64,000 nucleotides of DNA. Source: Anaerolineaceae bacterium UBA3924 (GTDB taxonomy: Bacteria; Chloroflexota; Anaerolineae; Anaerolineales; Anaerolineaceae). This document shows positions 13,158 through 21,214 of this stretch, in pieces. Numbering within the stretch: position 1 is the first letter of the stretch; every line of letters starts with the position of its first letter. Below the pieces are notes generated by a model. The model saw only the letters and a list, made by a program, of their open reading frames with translations. It did not search any database and was not told where the DNA came from. The position numbers and the translations under genes are program-made. The stretch lies in contig DGEO01000042.1 of the NCBI GenBank assembly GCA_002385985.1, positions 1-64,000 of the forward strand, read 5' to 3'.

Positions 13158-13299
13158 ATCGTAATGTATTTCCTTTTCCAGTAAGACAGAGCTCACCGGT
13201 CACCTGTTCGGGATCTTCATCCTGCAGGGAACCTTTTTTCACCTTTCAACAGCGGTATGCTCAGGCGGTTCATTTTCGCTTCCCCTGCTTCGTCCCTGC

Positions 13300-13761
13300 T
13301 CAAACACCCAGGCTGGCGGGCCGGCCGCAGGACGTGAAGCGCGGAAAGTCGAGCAGCGCCTCCCCCTCAAAGGCGACCACGCCCGCCCTGCCGGTCTCGC
13401 GCTGGTACTGCAGCAGGCGCTGGTAGTCCGGCGAGCACTGCACATCCTCCCTGCGCTCGGCGAGCACAACCTTGCGGATCAGCCCGGACTGCAGGTCGGC
13501 CATCATCTGGCGGAAGGCCGGGCGCTCGGCACGGGGATGAGGCAGCACGTCGACGTAGACCGCCACCAGCTCGCCCATTTCAGGACGGCTGCGGAGCGCC
13601 AGCAGGCCGGCATACAGGCGGCGCTTGGCATCCCGGCTGTAAGGCTCACCATCGTTCAGGACGCCGCAGACATACAGTCCCACAGCCCCTTCCCGGTGCC
13701 CGGAAGACGGGTTCAGATAATCAACGCGGTAGCCGCCTGGTTTTCTCAAGGTTTCAAACAT
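13300..13761 (-). CDS. Small protein of unknown function, faintly serine-recombinase-like
   Basis: I do not recognise this gene. The start at 13761 (MFETLRKPGGYRVDYL) has an excellent AAGGAGGT upstream, giving 153 residues; the longer frame starting at 13857 has no such site. From about residue 75 the pattern AVYVDVLPHPRAERPAFRQM then MADLQSGLIRKVVLAERR recalls the resolvase N-terminal fold (RPxFxxMxxDxxxGxIxxVVV). The catalytic Ser and the DNA-binding part are absent. It is preceded by a leader RNA with an attenuator, a very unusual level of control for a small orphan. The fold suggestion is weak inference. Confidence 0.65.
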   Translation of the reverse strand: MFETLRKPGGYRVDYLNPSSGHREGAVGLYVCGVLNDGEPYSRDAKRRLYAGLLALRSRPEMGELVAVYVDVLPHPRAERPAFRQMMADLQSGLIRKVVLAERREDVQCSPDYQRLLQYQRETGRAGVVAFEGEALLDFPRFTSCGRPASLGV

Positions 13762-13871
13762 GGCTGACCTCCTTGCGGTAGGGTCAAGAGCGGTTTCGGC
13801 ACGGAACCTGGTGGTTCCCTCATCAGAACAGCACATTATCGCAGGTTTCTTCAGCATGCCAGCCTCTCAAT

Positions 13872-13955
13872 CAAAAAGGCCACGATCCGGTCCCGTGGCC
13901 TTTCAGGCGGTAAAAACAATTCAGCCACGGGTTCTTTGGAGCGCTCCCGTGGCTG
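13872..13955 (-). terminator. Attenuator: competing hairpins ending in an intrinsic terminator
   Basis: On the minus strand there are four segments. A is CAGCCACGGG (13946-13955), B is CCCGTGGCTG (13922-13931), C is AAAGGCCACG, which continues as GG (13892-13903), and D is CGTGGCCTTT, followed by further T (13872-13884). A pairs with B over 10 bp, and C with D over 10 bp followed by a five-U run, which is a terminator. A and C share GCCACGGG, so B can pair with C instead over 8 bp and break the terminator. These are the mutually exclusive structures of a transcription attenuator. Confidence 0.75.
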
Positions 13956-13977
13956 TCGGTGTTGGTTGTCGAGTCAG

Positions 13978-14061
13978 CTACCGATCCCCAGGCACACTCC
14001 GAGAAGGCACAACGCTGCCAGCAGCGGAGGAAGAAATCACTTCAGCAGCCCACTTTTCCAT
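13978..14061 (-). CDS. Possible 27-residue leader peptide in the attenuator leader
   Basis: An ATG at 14061 opens a frame of 27 codons that ends with TAG about 23 nt before hairpin segment A. It begins MEKWAAEVISSSAAG. An AAAGGA lies about 11 nt upstream, a usable though distant Shine-Dalgarno site. Third-codon bases are less GC-rich than in neighbouring genes, partly because the frame overlaps an RNA stem. There is no run of one amino acid that would point to a classical amino-acid attenuator. Translation is unproven. Confidence 0.35.
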   Translation of the reverse strand: MEKWAAEVISSSAAGSVVPSRSVPGDR

Positions 14062-14101
14062 TCTCGGCGCTTCCTTTCTATAGGATCAGAATAACGTAAT
14101 A

Positions 14102-14129
14102 AGTATAGCAACCATTGCGGCTGTGTCAA
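14102..14129 (-). promoter_or_regulatory. Promoter of the attenuator leader RNA
   Basis: On the minus strand TTGACA (14124-14129) is a perfect -35 box and TATACT (14102-14107) is a good -10, with a 16-nt spacer and TGC before the -10 (extended -10). It faces away from rsmG, so the interval to 14222 is a divergent promoter region. Confidence 0.75.
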
Positions 14130-14208
14130 CAGGTTTCAGAATATTTTAAGAATTCTAATCCGCGCTGGAACCCGTCCGCGCACTCCGCAGAAAAGGGCGG
14201 TTTCTGTT

Positions 14209-14214
14209 TATAAT
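14209..14214 (+). promoter_or_regulatory. -10 box placed for a leaderless rsmG mRNA
   Basis: TATAAT ends 7 nt before the rsmG ATG (14222), so transcription should begin at or next to the start codon. There is no Shine-Dalgarno sequence, which fits a leaderless mRNA. Confidence 0.65.
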
Positions 14215-14221
14215 TTAGACG

Positions 14222-14935
14222 ATGGAAACCCTGCGAAGACAAATTCAAGAAGTCACCGGACTCACCCTGAACGCGGCGCAAATGGCCGCTTTCCAGCGCT
14301 ACGAGCAGGAGCTGCTTGCCTGGAACGCCCGCTTTAACCTGACGGCCATCCGGGACGTGCCCGGCATCCGCAGCAAGCACTTTCTGGACTCGCTGACCTG
14401 CACTCTGGCCTGGGGCAAGAACCCGCCCGCCTCACTCATTGACATCGGCACAGGGGCCGGGTTCCCTGGGATCCCGCTGAAAATCGCCTGCCCGAGCCTT
14501 AAGCTGACCCTGGTCGAGTCGGTGGGCAAGAAGGTGGCCTTCTGCAGGCACATCGTCGAGACGCTGAACATGAAGAACGTGACCGTGATCCAGGCGCGGG
14601 CCGAGGAGCTGGGCCAGCACAGAGATCACCGCGAGGCTTACGACTGGGCCGTCGCCCGGGCGGTCGCCAACCTGCCGATTCTGGCGGAGTACCTGCTGCC
14701 GCTGGTGCGCACCGGCGGCGTGGCTCTGGCGCAGAAAGGCGAAGACGCCCCGGCCGAAGCTCACGCGGCGGAGCGCGCCATCCAGGTGCTGGGCGGCAAG
14801 CTGCGCAAACTGACCCCGGTCGAGCTGCCCGGGGTCGCCGACGACCGCTTTCTGGTGGTCATCGACAAGGTACACCAGACACCTCCGGGCTATCCCCGGC
14901 GGGTCGGGCTGCCGGCTAAAAAACCGATTGTGTAA
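14222..14935 (+). CDS. rsmG: 16S rRNA (guanine527-N7)-methyltransferase RsmG
   Basis: RsmG uses S-adenosylmethionine to methylate N7 of G527 in the 530 loop of 16S rRNA; its loss gives low-level streptomycin resistance. The 237-residue protein has the family signature IDIGTGAGFPGIPLKI near residue 80 (SAM motif I), LTVLESVGKK-type motif II (LVESVGKKVAFC) near 100, and ARAEELG followed by VARAVANLP near 130-160. Family length is normal. The start follows TATAAT by 7 nt. It converges with recF (9-nt gap). Confidence 0.95.
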   Translation: METLRRQIQEVTGLTLNAAQMAAFQRYEQELLAWNARFNLTAIRDVPGIRSKHFLDSLTCTLAWGKNPPASLIDIGTGAGFPGIPLKIACPSLKLTLVESVGKKVAFCRHIVETLNMKNVTVIQARAEELGQHRDHREAYDWAVARAVANLPILAEYLLPLVRTGGVALAQKGEDAPAEAHAAERAIQVLGGKLRKLTPVELPGVADDRFLVVIDKVHQTPPGYPRRVGLPAKKPIV

Positions 14936-14944
14936 CCCGTCCGC

Positions 14945-16147
14945 TCAGGCCCGGGCGACCACGCCCGTCTGCACCTGCCAGACGGTGCTTTCGCGCACGA
15001 AGGCCTCCGGGAACTGGGTCAGGTCAGTCGTGGTCAGCACGGACTGCTCCGACTGTGTGAGGATTTCAAGCAGGTCCTTGCGGCGCTGCGCGTCCAGCTC
15101 GGCCAGAGTTTCATCCAGCAGCAGCACCGGCCATTCTCCCGTGCGGGCCTTCATCCAGTGCAGTTCGGCCAGCTTGAGCGCCAGCAGCGTGGTGCGCACC
15201 TGCCCCCGGGAGCCAAAATCCCCCAGGTCAACCCCGTTGGCCAGGAAGCGCACTTCATCGCGGTGAGGGCCAATGGTGGTCACACCCCGGGCGATTTCTT
15301 CAGGGCGCAGCAGTTCCAGTCTCCGCTGGAATCCCTGCTGGATCTGTTCGCGGGTAAACTTGCTCCGGTCCACATCCGTGTCCAGCGGCAGGCTGAACTG
15401 CCCGGCCGGTTTGGGCAGCGGGTCATAGGCCGGGTGGTAGACCATGCGCAGCACTTCCTGCCCGTGCGTCAGGCGGTAATGGTAGCGCGTGGCCTCGCGC
15501 TCCAGCTCCTGCACGGCTTCGATGCGGTTGGAAATCAGCACCGCGCCGCGTTTGGAGAGCAGCTCATCCCAGTAATCCAGCTGGCTGATGTCGCCGCGGC
15601 GCTCGGCAAGCTGCTTGAGCAGCGCGTTGCGCTGGCTGAGGATCTGCGAGTATTCCGTCAGCGCCTGGGCATAACCGGGCACCGTCTGCGAGAGCGCCAG
15701 GTTCAGGTACCGCCGGCGCTCCTCCGGCCCGCCTTCCACGATGCTGGTCATCTGGGGCAGGAAGATCACCGCGTTGAACAGGCGCAGCGCCTCGTGCACC
15801 GAGCGCTTGACCCCGTCCACCAGCACTTCCTTGCGCAGCCGCGGACCGTTGGCCGCGGTGGCCTCCTGGATCAGACGCGCTTCGATGCGGTGTCGCTGCC
15901 CGCCGCGCTCAAACTCACCCACCACGCGGCCCACAGCCAGGCTCTCCTGCCCGGCGAGGAAGTTGATCAGCTGGCGGTCGGTGCTGGCGTGCAGCGAGGT
16001 AAACGCCGCCAGGTAGTAGATCGCCTCCAGCAGGGTGGTCTTCCCCTGAGCGTTGTCTCCGACCAGCAAGAGAACCCGCCTCGGCACATCCATGTCCAGG
16101 CGGGCGAAGGAACGAAAATTGGTCAGGGACAGGTGGGTCAGGTGCAT
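14945..16147 (-). CDS. recF: DNA replication and repair protein RecF
   Basis: RecF is an SMC-like ATPase that loads RecA at single-strand gaps together with RecO and RecR. The 400-residue protein has Walker A GDNAQGKTTLLEA near residue 30, the signature region SRGQVRTTLLALKLAEL near 315 and Walker B LLLDETLAELD near 345. It lies 18 nt downstream of def and not in the usual dnaA-dnaN-recF cluster. No clear Shine-Dalgarno precedes the ATG. An inverted repeat TTGACT/AGTCAA (16154-16173) spans the short def-recF junction. Confidence 0.95.
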   Translation of the reverse strand: MHLTHLSLTNFRSFARLDMDVPRRVLLLVGDNAQGKTTLLEAIYYLAAFTSLHASTDRQLINFLAGQESLAVGRVVGEFERGGQRHRIEARLIQEATAANGPRLRKEVLVDGVKRSVHEALRLFNAVIFLPQMTSIVEGGPEERRRYLNLALSQTVPGYAQALTEYSQILSQRNALLKQLAERRGDISQLDYWDELLSKRGAVLISNRIEAVQELEREATRYHYRLTHGQEVLRMVYHPAYDPLPKPAGQFSLPLDTDVDRSKFTREQIQQGFQRRLELLRPEEIARGVTTIGPHRDEVRFLANGVDLGDFGSRGQVRTTLLALKLAELHWMKARTGEWPVLLLDETLAELDAQRRKDLLEILTQSEQSVLTTTDLTQFPEAFVRESTVWQVQTGVVARA

Positions 16148-16165
16148 GAAAACTTGACTACCCGG

Positions 16166-16684
16166 TCAGTCAATATAAATCTCTTCTTCCTCGCTGGGCT
16201 TCCAGACCTTCGTGGCCCGGTCGGTGAACATCACGCCGTCCAGGTGATCGATCTCGTGCTGGAAGATGCGGGCAACCCAGCCGGACAGATCCAGCTTGAG
16301 CGGTTTACCGCGCGCGTCCTGCCCTTTGACCACCACAGCCAGATGCCGTTCCACCTCTCCGACCAGGCCGGGCACCGAAAGGCAGCCTTCAATGCCCATC
16401 ACCGTCTCTTCCGAGGCCGCGACGATCTGGGGATTGACAATGGTGTACAGACGCTTGGGGGATTCCTCATCCTCTTCGTCTTCATTATATTCGACCACGA
16501 TCACGCGCTGCTGCACGCCCACCTGGGGTGCGGCCAGGCCCACGCCCGGCGCTTCGCGCATCGTTTCGACCATGTCATCGATCAGAGTTTTCAACTCAGG
16601 TGTAAACCGGGTCACCTTCTTAGCCTTGCGCCGCAATACGGGATCCGGCAAAGTCACTATTTTCCGAACAGCCATTTCCTTCAC
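16166..16684 (-). CDS. def: Peptide deformylase
   Basis: This metalloenzyme removes the formyl group from nascent N-formylmethionine. All three motifs are present: GVGLAAPQVG, EGCLSVPG and QHEIDHLDG (HExxH metal site). I prefer the GTG at 16684 (VKEMAVRKIVTLPDP) because GGAG lies 5 nt upstream, giving 172 residues. Two alternatives exist: a GTG at 16711 without a ribosome site, and an ATG three codons later with too short a spacing. An acidic stretch NEDEEDEESP near residue 85 is unusual but lies in a variable loop. It is upstream of recF on the same strand. Confidence 0.93.
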   Translation of the reverse strand: MKEMAVRKIVTLPDPVLRRKAKKVTRFTPELKTLIDDMVETMREAPGVGLAAPQVGVQQRVIVVEYNEDEEDEESPKRLYTIVNPQIVAASEETVMGIEGCLSVPGLVGEVERHLAVVVKGQDARGKPLKLDLSGWVARIFQHEIDHLDGVMFTDRATKVWKPSEEEEIYID

Positions 16685-16735
16685 AAAATCTCCAGTCTGC
16701 CAGTAAAACACCTATCACACCGGCAGCGTTTAATT

Positions 16736-18415
16736 CTACCCGATATCCCGGCGGTTTGGGCGATTGCGTCCCGAATCCGCGGGGTTTTCGATCATCTGGT
16801 GGTAGGTGTGGATCCAGTCGGCGATGCTCATCTCCTGCCGCTCCTGGTCGCGCTGCTTTTCGCCCAGGCCGTACTGCATGAAGCGCTGAAACAGCTCGCG
16901 CTGCACCTCGGACGGGTTGAAGACATGATTAAAGGTAAACACCGTGTCGCCGATGCGGATGTAGACCGTGCCAAAGTTGAGCAGCAGGCCAATCGGCCCG
17001 TGGCGCTTGTACTCGATGCTCTGGATGTTGCGGATCGGTGCGGCGCGCTTGTGCTCCAGACCGAGCGGTCGCTTATACAGGTCCACCACCTGCTCTCCGG
17101 TGATCTGGTATCGGTCGTTGCGCCAGTCGATGTACTGGTAGAACCACCAGCCCATCGCCAGCATCCCCAGCGCGGTCAGGATCATCATGATGTTCAGCGG
17201 CGTGAGCGGCAGTTCATCGAACCGGCCCGCCAGCGTCAGGATCATGCCGGTGATCACACCGACGAGCAGGAGCGTCGGCAGCCAGACGCGCACCACCAGC
17301 ATCCACCAGTGCGTCCAGTAGGTGACCATCCCGTTCTCTTCCTGGCGCAGGCGGAACAGATGCGACCACAGCCCCACGATGGGGTGCGGGTCATCCTGGT
17401 CAGCCGTTACGGGCCTGCGCGCCGGCTGCGGGGCCGGGTCTGGCAGGCCGGCCAGGCGGCGGTGCAGCGCCGAGCGAATCTCCGACTGACGAACCGATTC
17501 CTTCGCCCGGGTGGCGCGGACCCGCTGCGCCTCCATCAGCTGCAGCACCAGGTCAGGGCGGGCCAGTTTGCTGAGCTGGATGTTGCCGGTATAGGTGCGG
17601 ATGACGATGTCTCCGTACCCTATCCAGCGCGCCCACTGGTCCGTGCGGATCTCACTGCCCAGGATAGCCTCCAGCGGCACCTCCTGACGGCTTTCGTACA
17701 GCAGGGCTACCTTCTCCACAGAGACAACCCGGCTGTTGGTGATGATGGAATAGTCGTTGGACCAGTCCAGCGCCACCCAGGCTGCCCAGGCCAGGCTGCC
17801 CAGCAGCGCCATCGCCAGCAGCGGGAAGGGCCAGAGCAGCTGCGGGGCGTCCAGCCGCCAGATCAGGCCCAGCGGCAGCACCAGCCCGAAGATCACCAGC
17901 GCCGGGCCAAGCAGGCGCAGCAGCAGGAACATCAGATGGCGGCGGGAAATGAAGCGAATGTATTCCCGCTGGCCCAGCCAGCGCGGGCGCACTTTCAGGC
18001 TGAGGTAGAAACTTTTCTCCAGCAGCGACAGCGCATCCGCCAGATCAGGGATCTCCGCGGACAGTTCGTCCAGGTCTTCCGCCGCCAGGCAGAAGGCCAT
18101 CGTGCGGGTGGTGGCCGTGGCGTTGGTGGTGCGGGCGTTCCGGGCGCCCAGTGCTTCTTCGCCGAATGTATCCCCCACCTCCACCAGGGCGACCTCGTGC
18201 TCCCGGCCGTCGTCCGGCACCGAGAGCAGCACCCGGCCGCTGTGCAGAAAGTAAAACGCGTCCGCCGCCTGGCCCTGTTCGTAAATGCGCTGGCCGGCCT
18301 CAAAGGCGTACAGCTCCAGGTGGTAGTACACCTGCTCCAGCTGCTGCTCATTGAGCGCGCGAAACAGGTGGATGGAGCGCAGGCGCTCAAATACTTCCGA
18401 CCGGTCGACTTTCAT
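16736..18415 (-). CDS. Membrane protein with cyclic-nucleotide-binding and two bacterial PH-like domains
   Basis: An unusual architecture of 559 residues. It has an N-terminal cNMP-binding (Crp-type) domain (about 1-140, with GQRIYEQGQAADAFYFLHSG and GDTFGEEALGARNART). Two hydrophobic helices follow (~165-215), then a bPH-like domain (NDYSIITNSRVVSVEKVALL). A charged linker leads to two more helices (~365-425) and a second bPH domain (NDRYQITGEQVVDLYKRP, then RNIQSIEYKRHGPIG). It may sense a nucleotide at the inner membrane, but ligand and output are unknown. TATACT ends 6 nt before the ATG, so the mRNA is probably leaderless. Confidence 0.85.
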   Translation of the reverse strand: MKVDRSEVFERLRSIHLFRALNEQQLEQVYYHLELYAFEAGQRIYEQGQAADAFYFLHSGRVLLSVPDDGREHEVALVEVGDTFGEEALGARNARTTNATATTRTMAFCLAAEDLDELSAEIPDLADALSLLEKSFYLSLKVRPRWLGQREYIRFISRRHLMFLLLRLLGPALVIFGLVLPLGLIWRLDAPQLLWPFPLLAMALLGSLAWAAWVALDWSNDYSIITNSRVVSVEKVALLYESRQEVPLEAILGSEIRTDQWARWIGYGDIVIRTYTGNIQLSKLARPDLVLQLMEAQRVRATRAKESVRQSEIRSALHRRLAGLPDPAPQPARRPVTADQDDPHPIVGLWSHLFRLRQEENGMVTYWTHWWMLVVRVWLPTLLLVGVITGMILTLAGRFDELPLTPLNIMMILTALGMLAMGWWFYQYIDWRNDRYQITGEQVVDLYKRPLGLEHKRAAPIRNIQSIEYKRHGPIGLLLNFGTVYIRIGDTVFTFNHVFNPSEVQRELFQRFMQYGLGEKQRDQERQEMSIADWIHTYHQMIENPADSGRNRPNRRDIG

Positions 18416-18421
18416 CCCTCA

Positions 18422-18427
18422 AGTATA
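18422..18427 (-). promoter_or_regulatory. -10 box placed for a leaderless mRNA (cNMP-PH gene)
   Basis: On the minus strand TATACT ends 6 nt before the ATG at 18415. The intervening bases are TGAGGG, too close to act as a Shine-Dalgarno site. No clear -35 box was found. Confidence 0.5.
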
Positions 18428-18511
18428 TCCTAACGAGATTGTATGTCTGGAACGCCGGTGAGAATCTGGTAGAATGAAGCCGGCAAGCACCCTGAAACGG
18501 TCCGAAAACAA

Positions 18512-19990
18512 ATGAAAAAGAACCCTTCCATCCTGCGATGGCTTTCAATTCTCATTCTCTTCCTGGCGGCCCTGCTGGCCATATTCCAGCTGATTAACTT
18601 CAGCAGGATTCGTGCCAGTTTCTTCCCGGGAACCACCATCGCCGGCGTGGATGTCTCCGGTCTCAGCCGCCAGCAGGCCGCCGAGCGGCTGATGCTGATC
18701 TACAGCCTGCCGGTCGAAGTGCGCTACGGCGACGCGGCCATTCAGATCAAGCCTTCCAACGTCGGCTTCTCGCTGGATCTGGAAACCATGCTGGCCGCCG
18801 CCGACCAGGCGCGCGGGTCAAGCTCCTTCTGGGCCGGTTTCTGGAACTACCTGTGGAACCAGATGCCCCCGGCCACGGACGTCCCCCTGCGGGCCAGCGT
18901 CTCGGAGGAGCGGCTGCGCGCGTATCTGATTAACGAAATTGTGCCCCGCTACGACCAGCAGCCCACGGCCGCCATGCCAGTGCCGGGCAGCACCGGTTTC
19001 ACCCCGGGCAAAGCCGGCACGAAAATGGACGTCGACCGGGCAGTGATCCTGATCCAGGACGCGCTGCGCTCGCCCACCAGCCGCATCGTCAACCTGTCCT
19101 ACAACACGGTCGAGCCGCCGCGTCCCTCCCTGCAGACGCTGGGCGTGCAGCTGCGGCAGGTCATCGATGTGTCCGGGTTCGACGGGCTGACCGAGGTATA
19201 CCTGCTGGACCTGCAGACCAACCAGGAAGTGCAGGTCGCCCGCATGAACGGCGCGGACCTCACTCCCGACATCGCCTTCACCGCCGCCAGCACCATGAAG
19301 ATCCCCATCATGATCTCCTCCTTCCGGCGGATGGGCGAGCCCACCCCCCAGGAAGCGCTGGACCTGATGCGGGCCATGATCGAGCTGTCGCAGAACGACC
19401 CCGCAGACCAGCTGATGGAAGACCTGATGGACAAGACCCTCGGCCCGCTGCAGGTGACCGAAGACCTGCAGGCCCTGGGGCTGGAGAACACCTTCCTGGC
19501 CGGGTATTTCTACCCCGGCGCGCCGCTGCTCAAGCGCTACACCACCCCGGCCAACAGCCGCACCGACGTCGACACCTCACCCGACGACTACAACCAGACC
19601 ACCCCGGCTGAGATGGGCATGCTGCTCAACGACCTGTACCAGTGCGCGTCCAACGGGGGCGGCAGCTTCGCGGCGGTCTTCCCGGGTGAGATCAGCCAGT
19701 CGGAATGCCGGCAGATGATCGACCTGCTGACCAAAAACCTGCTGCCCGCGCTGATCCCGGCCGGCATTCCCGAGGGGACCCGCATCGCCCACAAGCACGG
19801 CTGGATCACCGAACTGGACGGCTATGTGCACACCTACAGCGACGCGGCCATCATTTACTCGCCCGGGGGCAACTACATCCTGGTGATCTACCTCTATCAC
19901 CCGGTGCAGGCGCTCTGGGACGAGGCCAACCAGCTGATGGCGGACCTGTCTCAGGCAGTGTACAACTACTACAACACCTCGCTGCGCTGA
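18512..19990 (+). CDS. Exported VanW-like/class A beta-lactamase-fold serine hydrolase
   Basis: The 492-residue protein has an N-terminal membrane anchor (ILILFLAALLAIFQLI, ~12-27). A region resembling the YoaR/VanW-associated peptidoglycan-binding domain follows (GTTIAGVDVSGLSRQQAAERL, ~45-200). The C-terminal domain has the beta-lactamase fold. There, FTAASTMKIPIM (~255) supplies the Ser-x-x-Lys, NDPAD (~295) fits the SDN position and HKHGW (~425) sits at the KTG position. It probably acts on or binds cell-wall peptides rather than giving antibiotic resistance; that is inference. The gene is divergent from the cNMP-PH gene. Confidence 0.85.
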   Translation: MKKNPSILRWLSILILFLAALLAIFQLINFSRIRASFFPGTTIAGVDVSGLSRQQAAERLMLIYSLPVEVRYGDAAIQIKPSNVGFSLDLETMLAAADQARGSSSFWAGFWNYLWNQMPPATDVPLRASVSEERLRAYLINEIVPRYDQQPTAAMPVPGSTGFTPGKAGTKMDVDRAVILIQDALRSPTSRIVNLSYNTVEPPRPSLQTLGVQLRQVIDVSGFDGLTEVYLLDLQTNQEVQVARMNGADLTPDIAFTAASTMKIPIMISSFRRMGEPTPQEALDLMRAMIELSQNDPADQLMEDLMDKTLGPLQVTEDLQALGLENTFLAGYFYPGAPLLKRYTTPANSRTDVDTSPDDYNQTTPAEMGMLLNDLYQCASNGGGSFAAVFPGEISQSECRQMIDLLTKNLLPALIPAGIPEGTRIAHKHGWITELDGYVHTYSDAAIIYSPGGNYILVIYLYHPVQALWDEANQLMADLSQAVYNYYNTSLR

Positions 19991-20009
19991 CCTACCGGCC
20001 GGATTCAGC

Positions 20010-21071
20010 CTACCTCAGCCGCGGAAGCAGCTCCTCGGGCGCGAATCCCATCGCTGCGCACAGCTCGTTCTGCGCTTCATTTAGCGCGGACCGCAGCCGC
20101 TCCAGGCGTTCCGGCTCCAGCGAGCCGAGATGACGATAGCGAGCCTGCAGCGCTGCCAGGCGCTCCTCAAAGCTGACCAGCTGCGAGCCTTCCACCAGCT
20201 TGTCGGCGAAGCAGACCACCTTCTCCTCCCAGGTGATCGGACGATCTTCCTCACTCAGCAGGGAGAACAGCAGGTGGCGGCGGGCGATGCGGGCCAATTC
20301 CGGCTGACCGCGCTCCTCCAGCATTTGCCCCGCCCTTTCGGCGTGGCTCTCCCCCTTCGTTTCATCCGCCTGCAGTTTGGCCAGGTCGTGCAGCAGCCCG
20401 CCGCGGTGCGCCAGGATGGGGTCAGCCGGATGCCCGGCATTCCTCAGCCAGAGCGCCATCAGGTAAGAAACCTGAGCCACCTTCTCCACGTGGTCGAGCA
20501 GCCGGCGGGGCGTTCCCACCTGCAGGTACCAGGTCAGGCAGTCACGCACCTCCGGCAGGCGGCGGCCGTTAATCTTCTCCGGCAGCTCGCGCAGATCCCG
20601 CAGCTCAATAGAATGCAGCGGCAGCAGGCCGGGCGCAGCCCGGCCGGTCGGGTTGTACCAGGCGGTCATCCAGCCAGCCCGCCAGGCGCCAAGCACGTCA
20701 TCCTCGAACCGGTCCCCGACCATAAGCATCTCTTCCGGACGGGCGCCGCAGGCCTGCTCCACCCCGCGGAAGAAGGCCAGCTCCGGCTTGCGCGCCTGCA
20801 CCCGGACCATGGTGAAGATCTCCTCAATATACTGGCCGAGGCTGACCCGGTCGAGCGCCGTGCGGATCTGCCCGGGTGAGGAGTCGGCCGCGTTGCTGGC
20901 CAGCACCAGCCGGTACCTCCCGCGAAGCGCCGCAAGCATCTCAGCCGCGCCGGGCACCTCAGCCACCTCTGGCCAGTCCACCATTGCGTTGGTATAGGCT
21001 GGGTTGACTTGCATCAACGTGTCACCCCAGTCAAATACAATTACCTTCGGCCGTTTATTTTCAAATGCCAT
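20010..21071 (-). CDS. Fused HAD hydrolase and HD-domain phosphohydrolase
   Basis: I start at the ATG at 21071 (MAFENKRPKVIVFDWGDTL), with GGAGG 5 nt upstream, giving 353 residues. The first ~185 are a HAD domain: DWGDT motif I, LASNA motif II, ARKPELAFF motif III and GDRFEDDVLGA motif IV. From ~200 an HD domain follows with the metal-site order HVEKV, LLHDLAK, SHAERA, RRH and FADKL. Single-domain forms are common, but the fusion is not one I know from a named pathway. It may act successively on a nucleotide or sugar phosphate; the substrate is unknown. Confidence 0.85.
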   Translation of the reverse strand: MAFENKRPKVIVFDWGDTLMQVNPAYTNAMVDWPEVAEVPGAAEMLAALRGRYRLVLASNAADSSPGQIRTALDRVSLGQYIEEIFTMVRVQARKPELAFFRGVEQACGARPEEMLMVGDRFEDDVLGAWRAGWMTAWYNPTGRAAPGLLPLHSIELRDLRELPEKINGRRLPEVRDCLTWYLQVGTPRRLLDHVEKVAQVSYLMALWLRNAGHPADPILAHRGGLLHDLAKLQADETKGESHAERAGQMLEERGQPELARIARRHLLFSLLSEEDRPITWEEKVVCFADKLVEGSQLVSFEERLAALQARYRHLGSLEPERLERLRSALNEAQNELCAAMGFAPEELLPRLR

Positions 21072-21201
21072 GACGCCCTCCGGAGTTTGGTCCGGCCGGT
21101 TTTCAAGCCGGTCAAGAGCAGAGTATACCTCCGCAAGCAATAGTTCAGGTTAAAAAACCCTTGTCTCGCTTAAGAAACCCCTCGCAGGAAGGGACGGCTG
21201 G

Positions 21202-21207
21202 TATAAT
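21202..21207 (+). promoter_or_regulatory. -10 box placed for a leaderless helicase mRNA
   Basis: TATAAT with TGG before it (extended -10) ends 7 nt before the ATG at 21215. This spacing decides the start: the longer frame from 21161 would begin upstream of the promoter. Confidence 0.65.
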
Positions 21208-21214
21208 GCCAGAT

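Larger units (their letters stand above)
13872..14095 (-). ncRNA. Structured 5' leader RNA of unknown class upstream of the 153-aa gene
   Basis: Transcription from the promoter at 14102-14129 should begin near 14095 and reach the terminator after about 225 nt, then run ~110 nt to the coding start. Besides the attenuator hairpins, GCCGAGAA (~14068) can pair with TTCTCGG (~14004), enclosing most of a 27-codon ORF. I looked for conserved elements of T-box, cobalamin, TPP, FMN, SAM, glycine and guanidine riboswitches, and of 6S, SRP, RNase P and tmRNA, and found none. It could be an attenuated leader, a new riboswitch, or a stand-alone sRNA. Confidence 0.6.

Noticed and set aside
12970..13242. 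A 90-codon GTG-started minus-strand frame between the UPF0104 gene and the unknown gene
   Set aside because: It runs through a perfect 13-bp hairpin, has only AAAG before the GTG and overlaps the end of the plus-strand gene. It cannot be excluded but is not supported.
13860..14100. T-box or known riboswitch in the leader of the 153-aa gene
   Set aside because: The T-box sequence (GGGUGGNACCGCG type) and the conserved cores of the common riboswitches are absent, and 6S-type end pairing is not possible.
15158..18433. A plus-strand open frame of 1091 codons across recF, def and the cNMP-PH gene
   Set aside because: It is antisense to three genes with clear motifs and is His/Gln/Arg-rich, as expected of a reverse frame in high-GC DNA.
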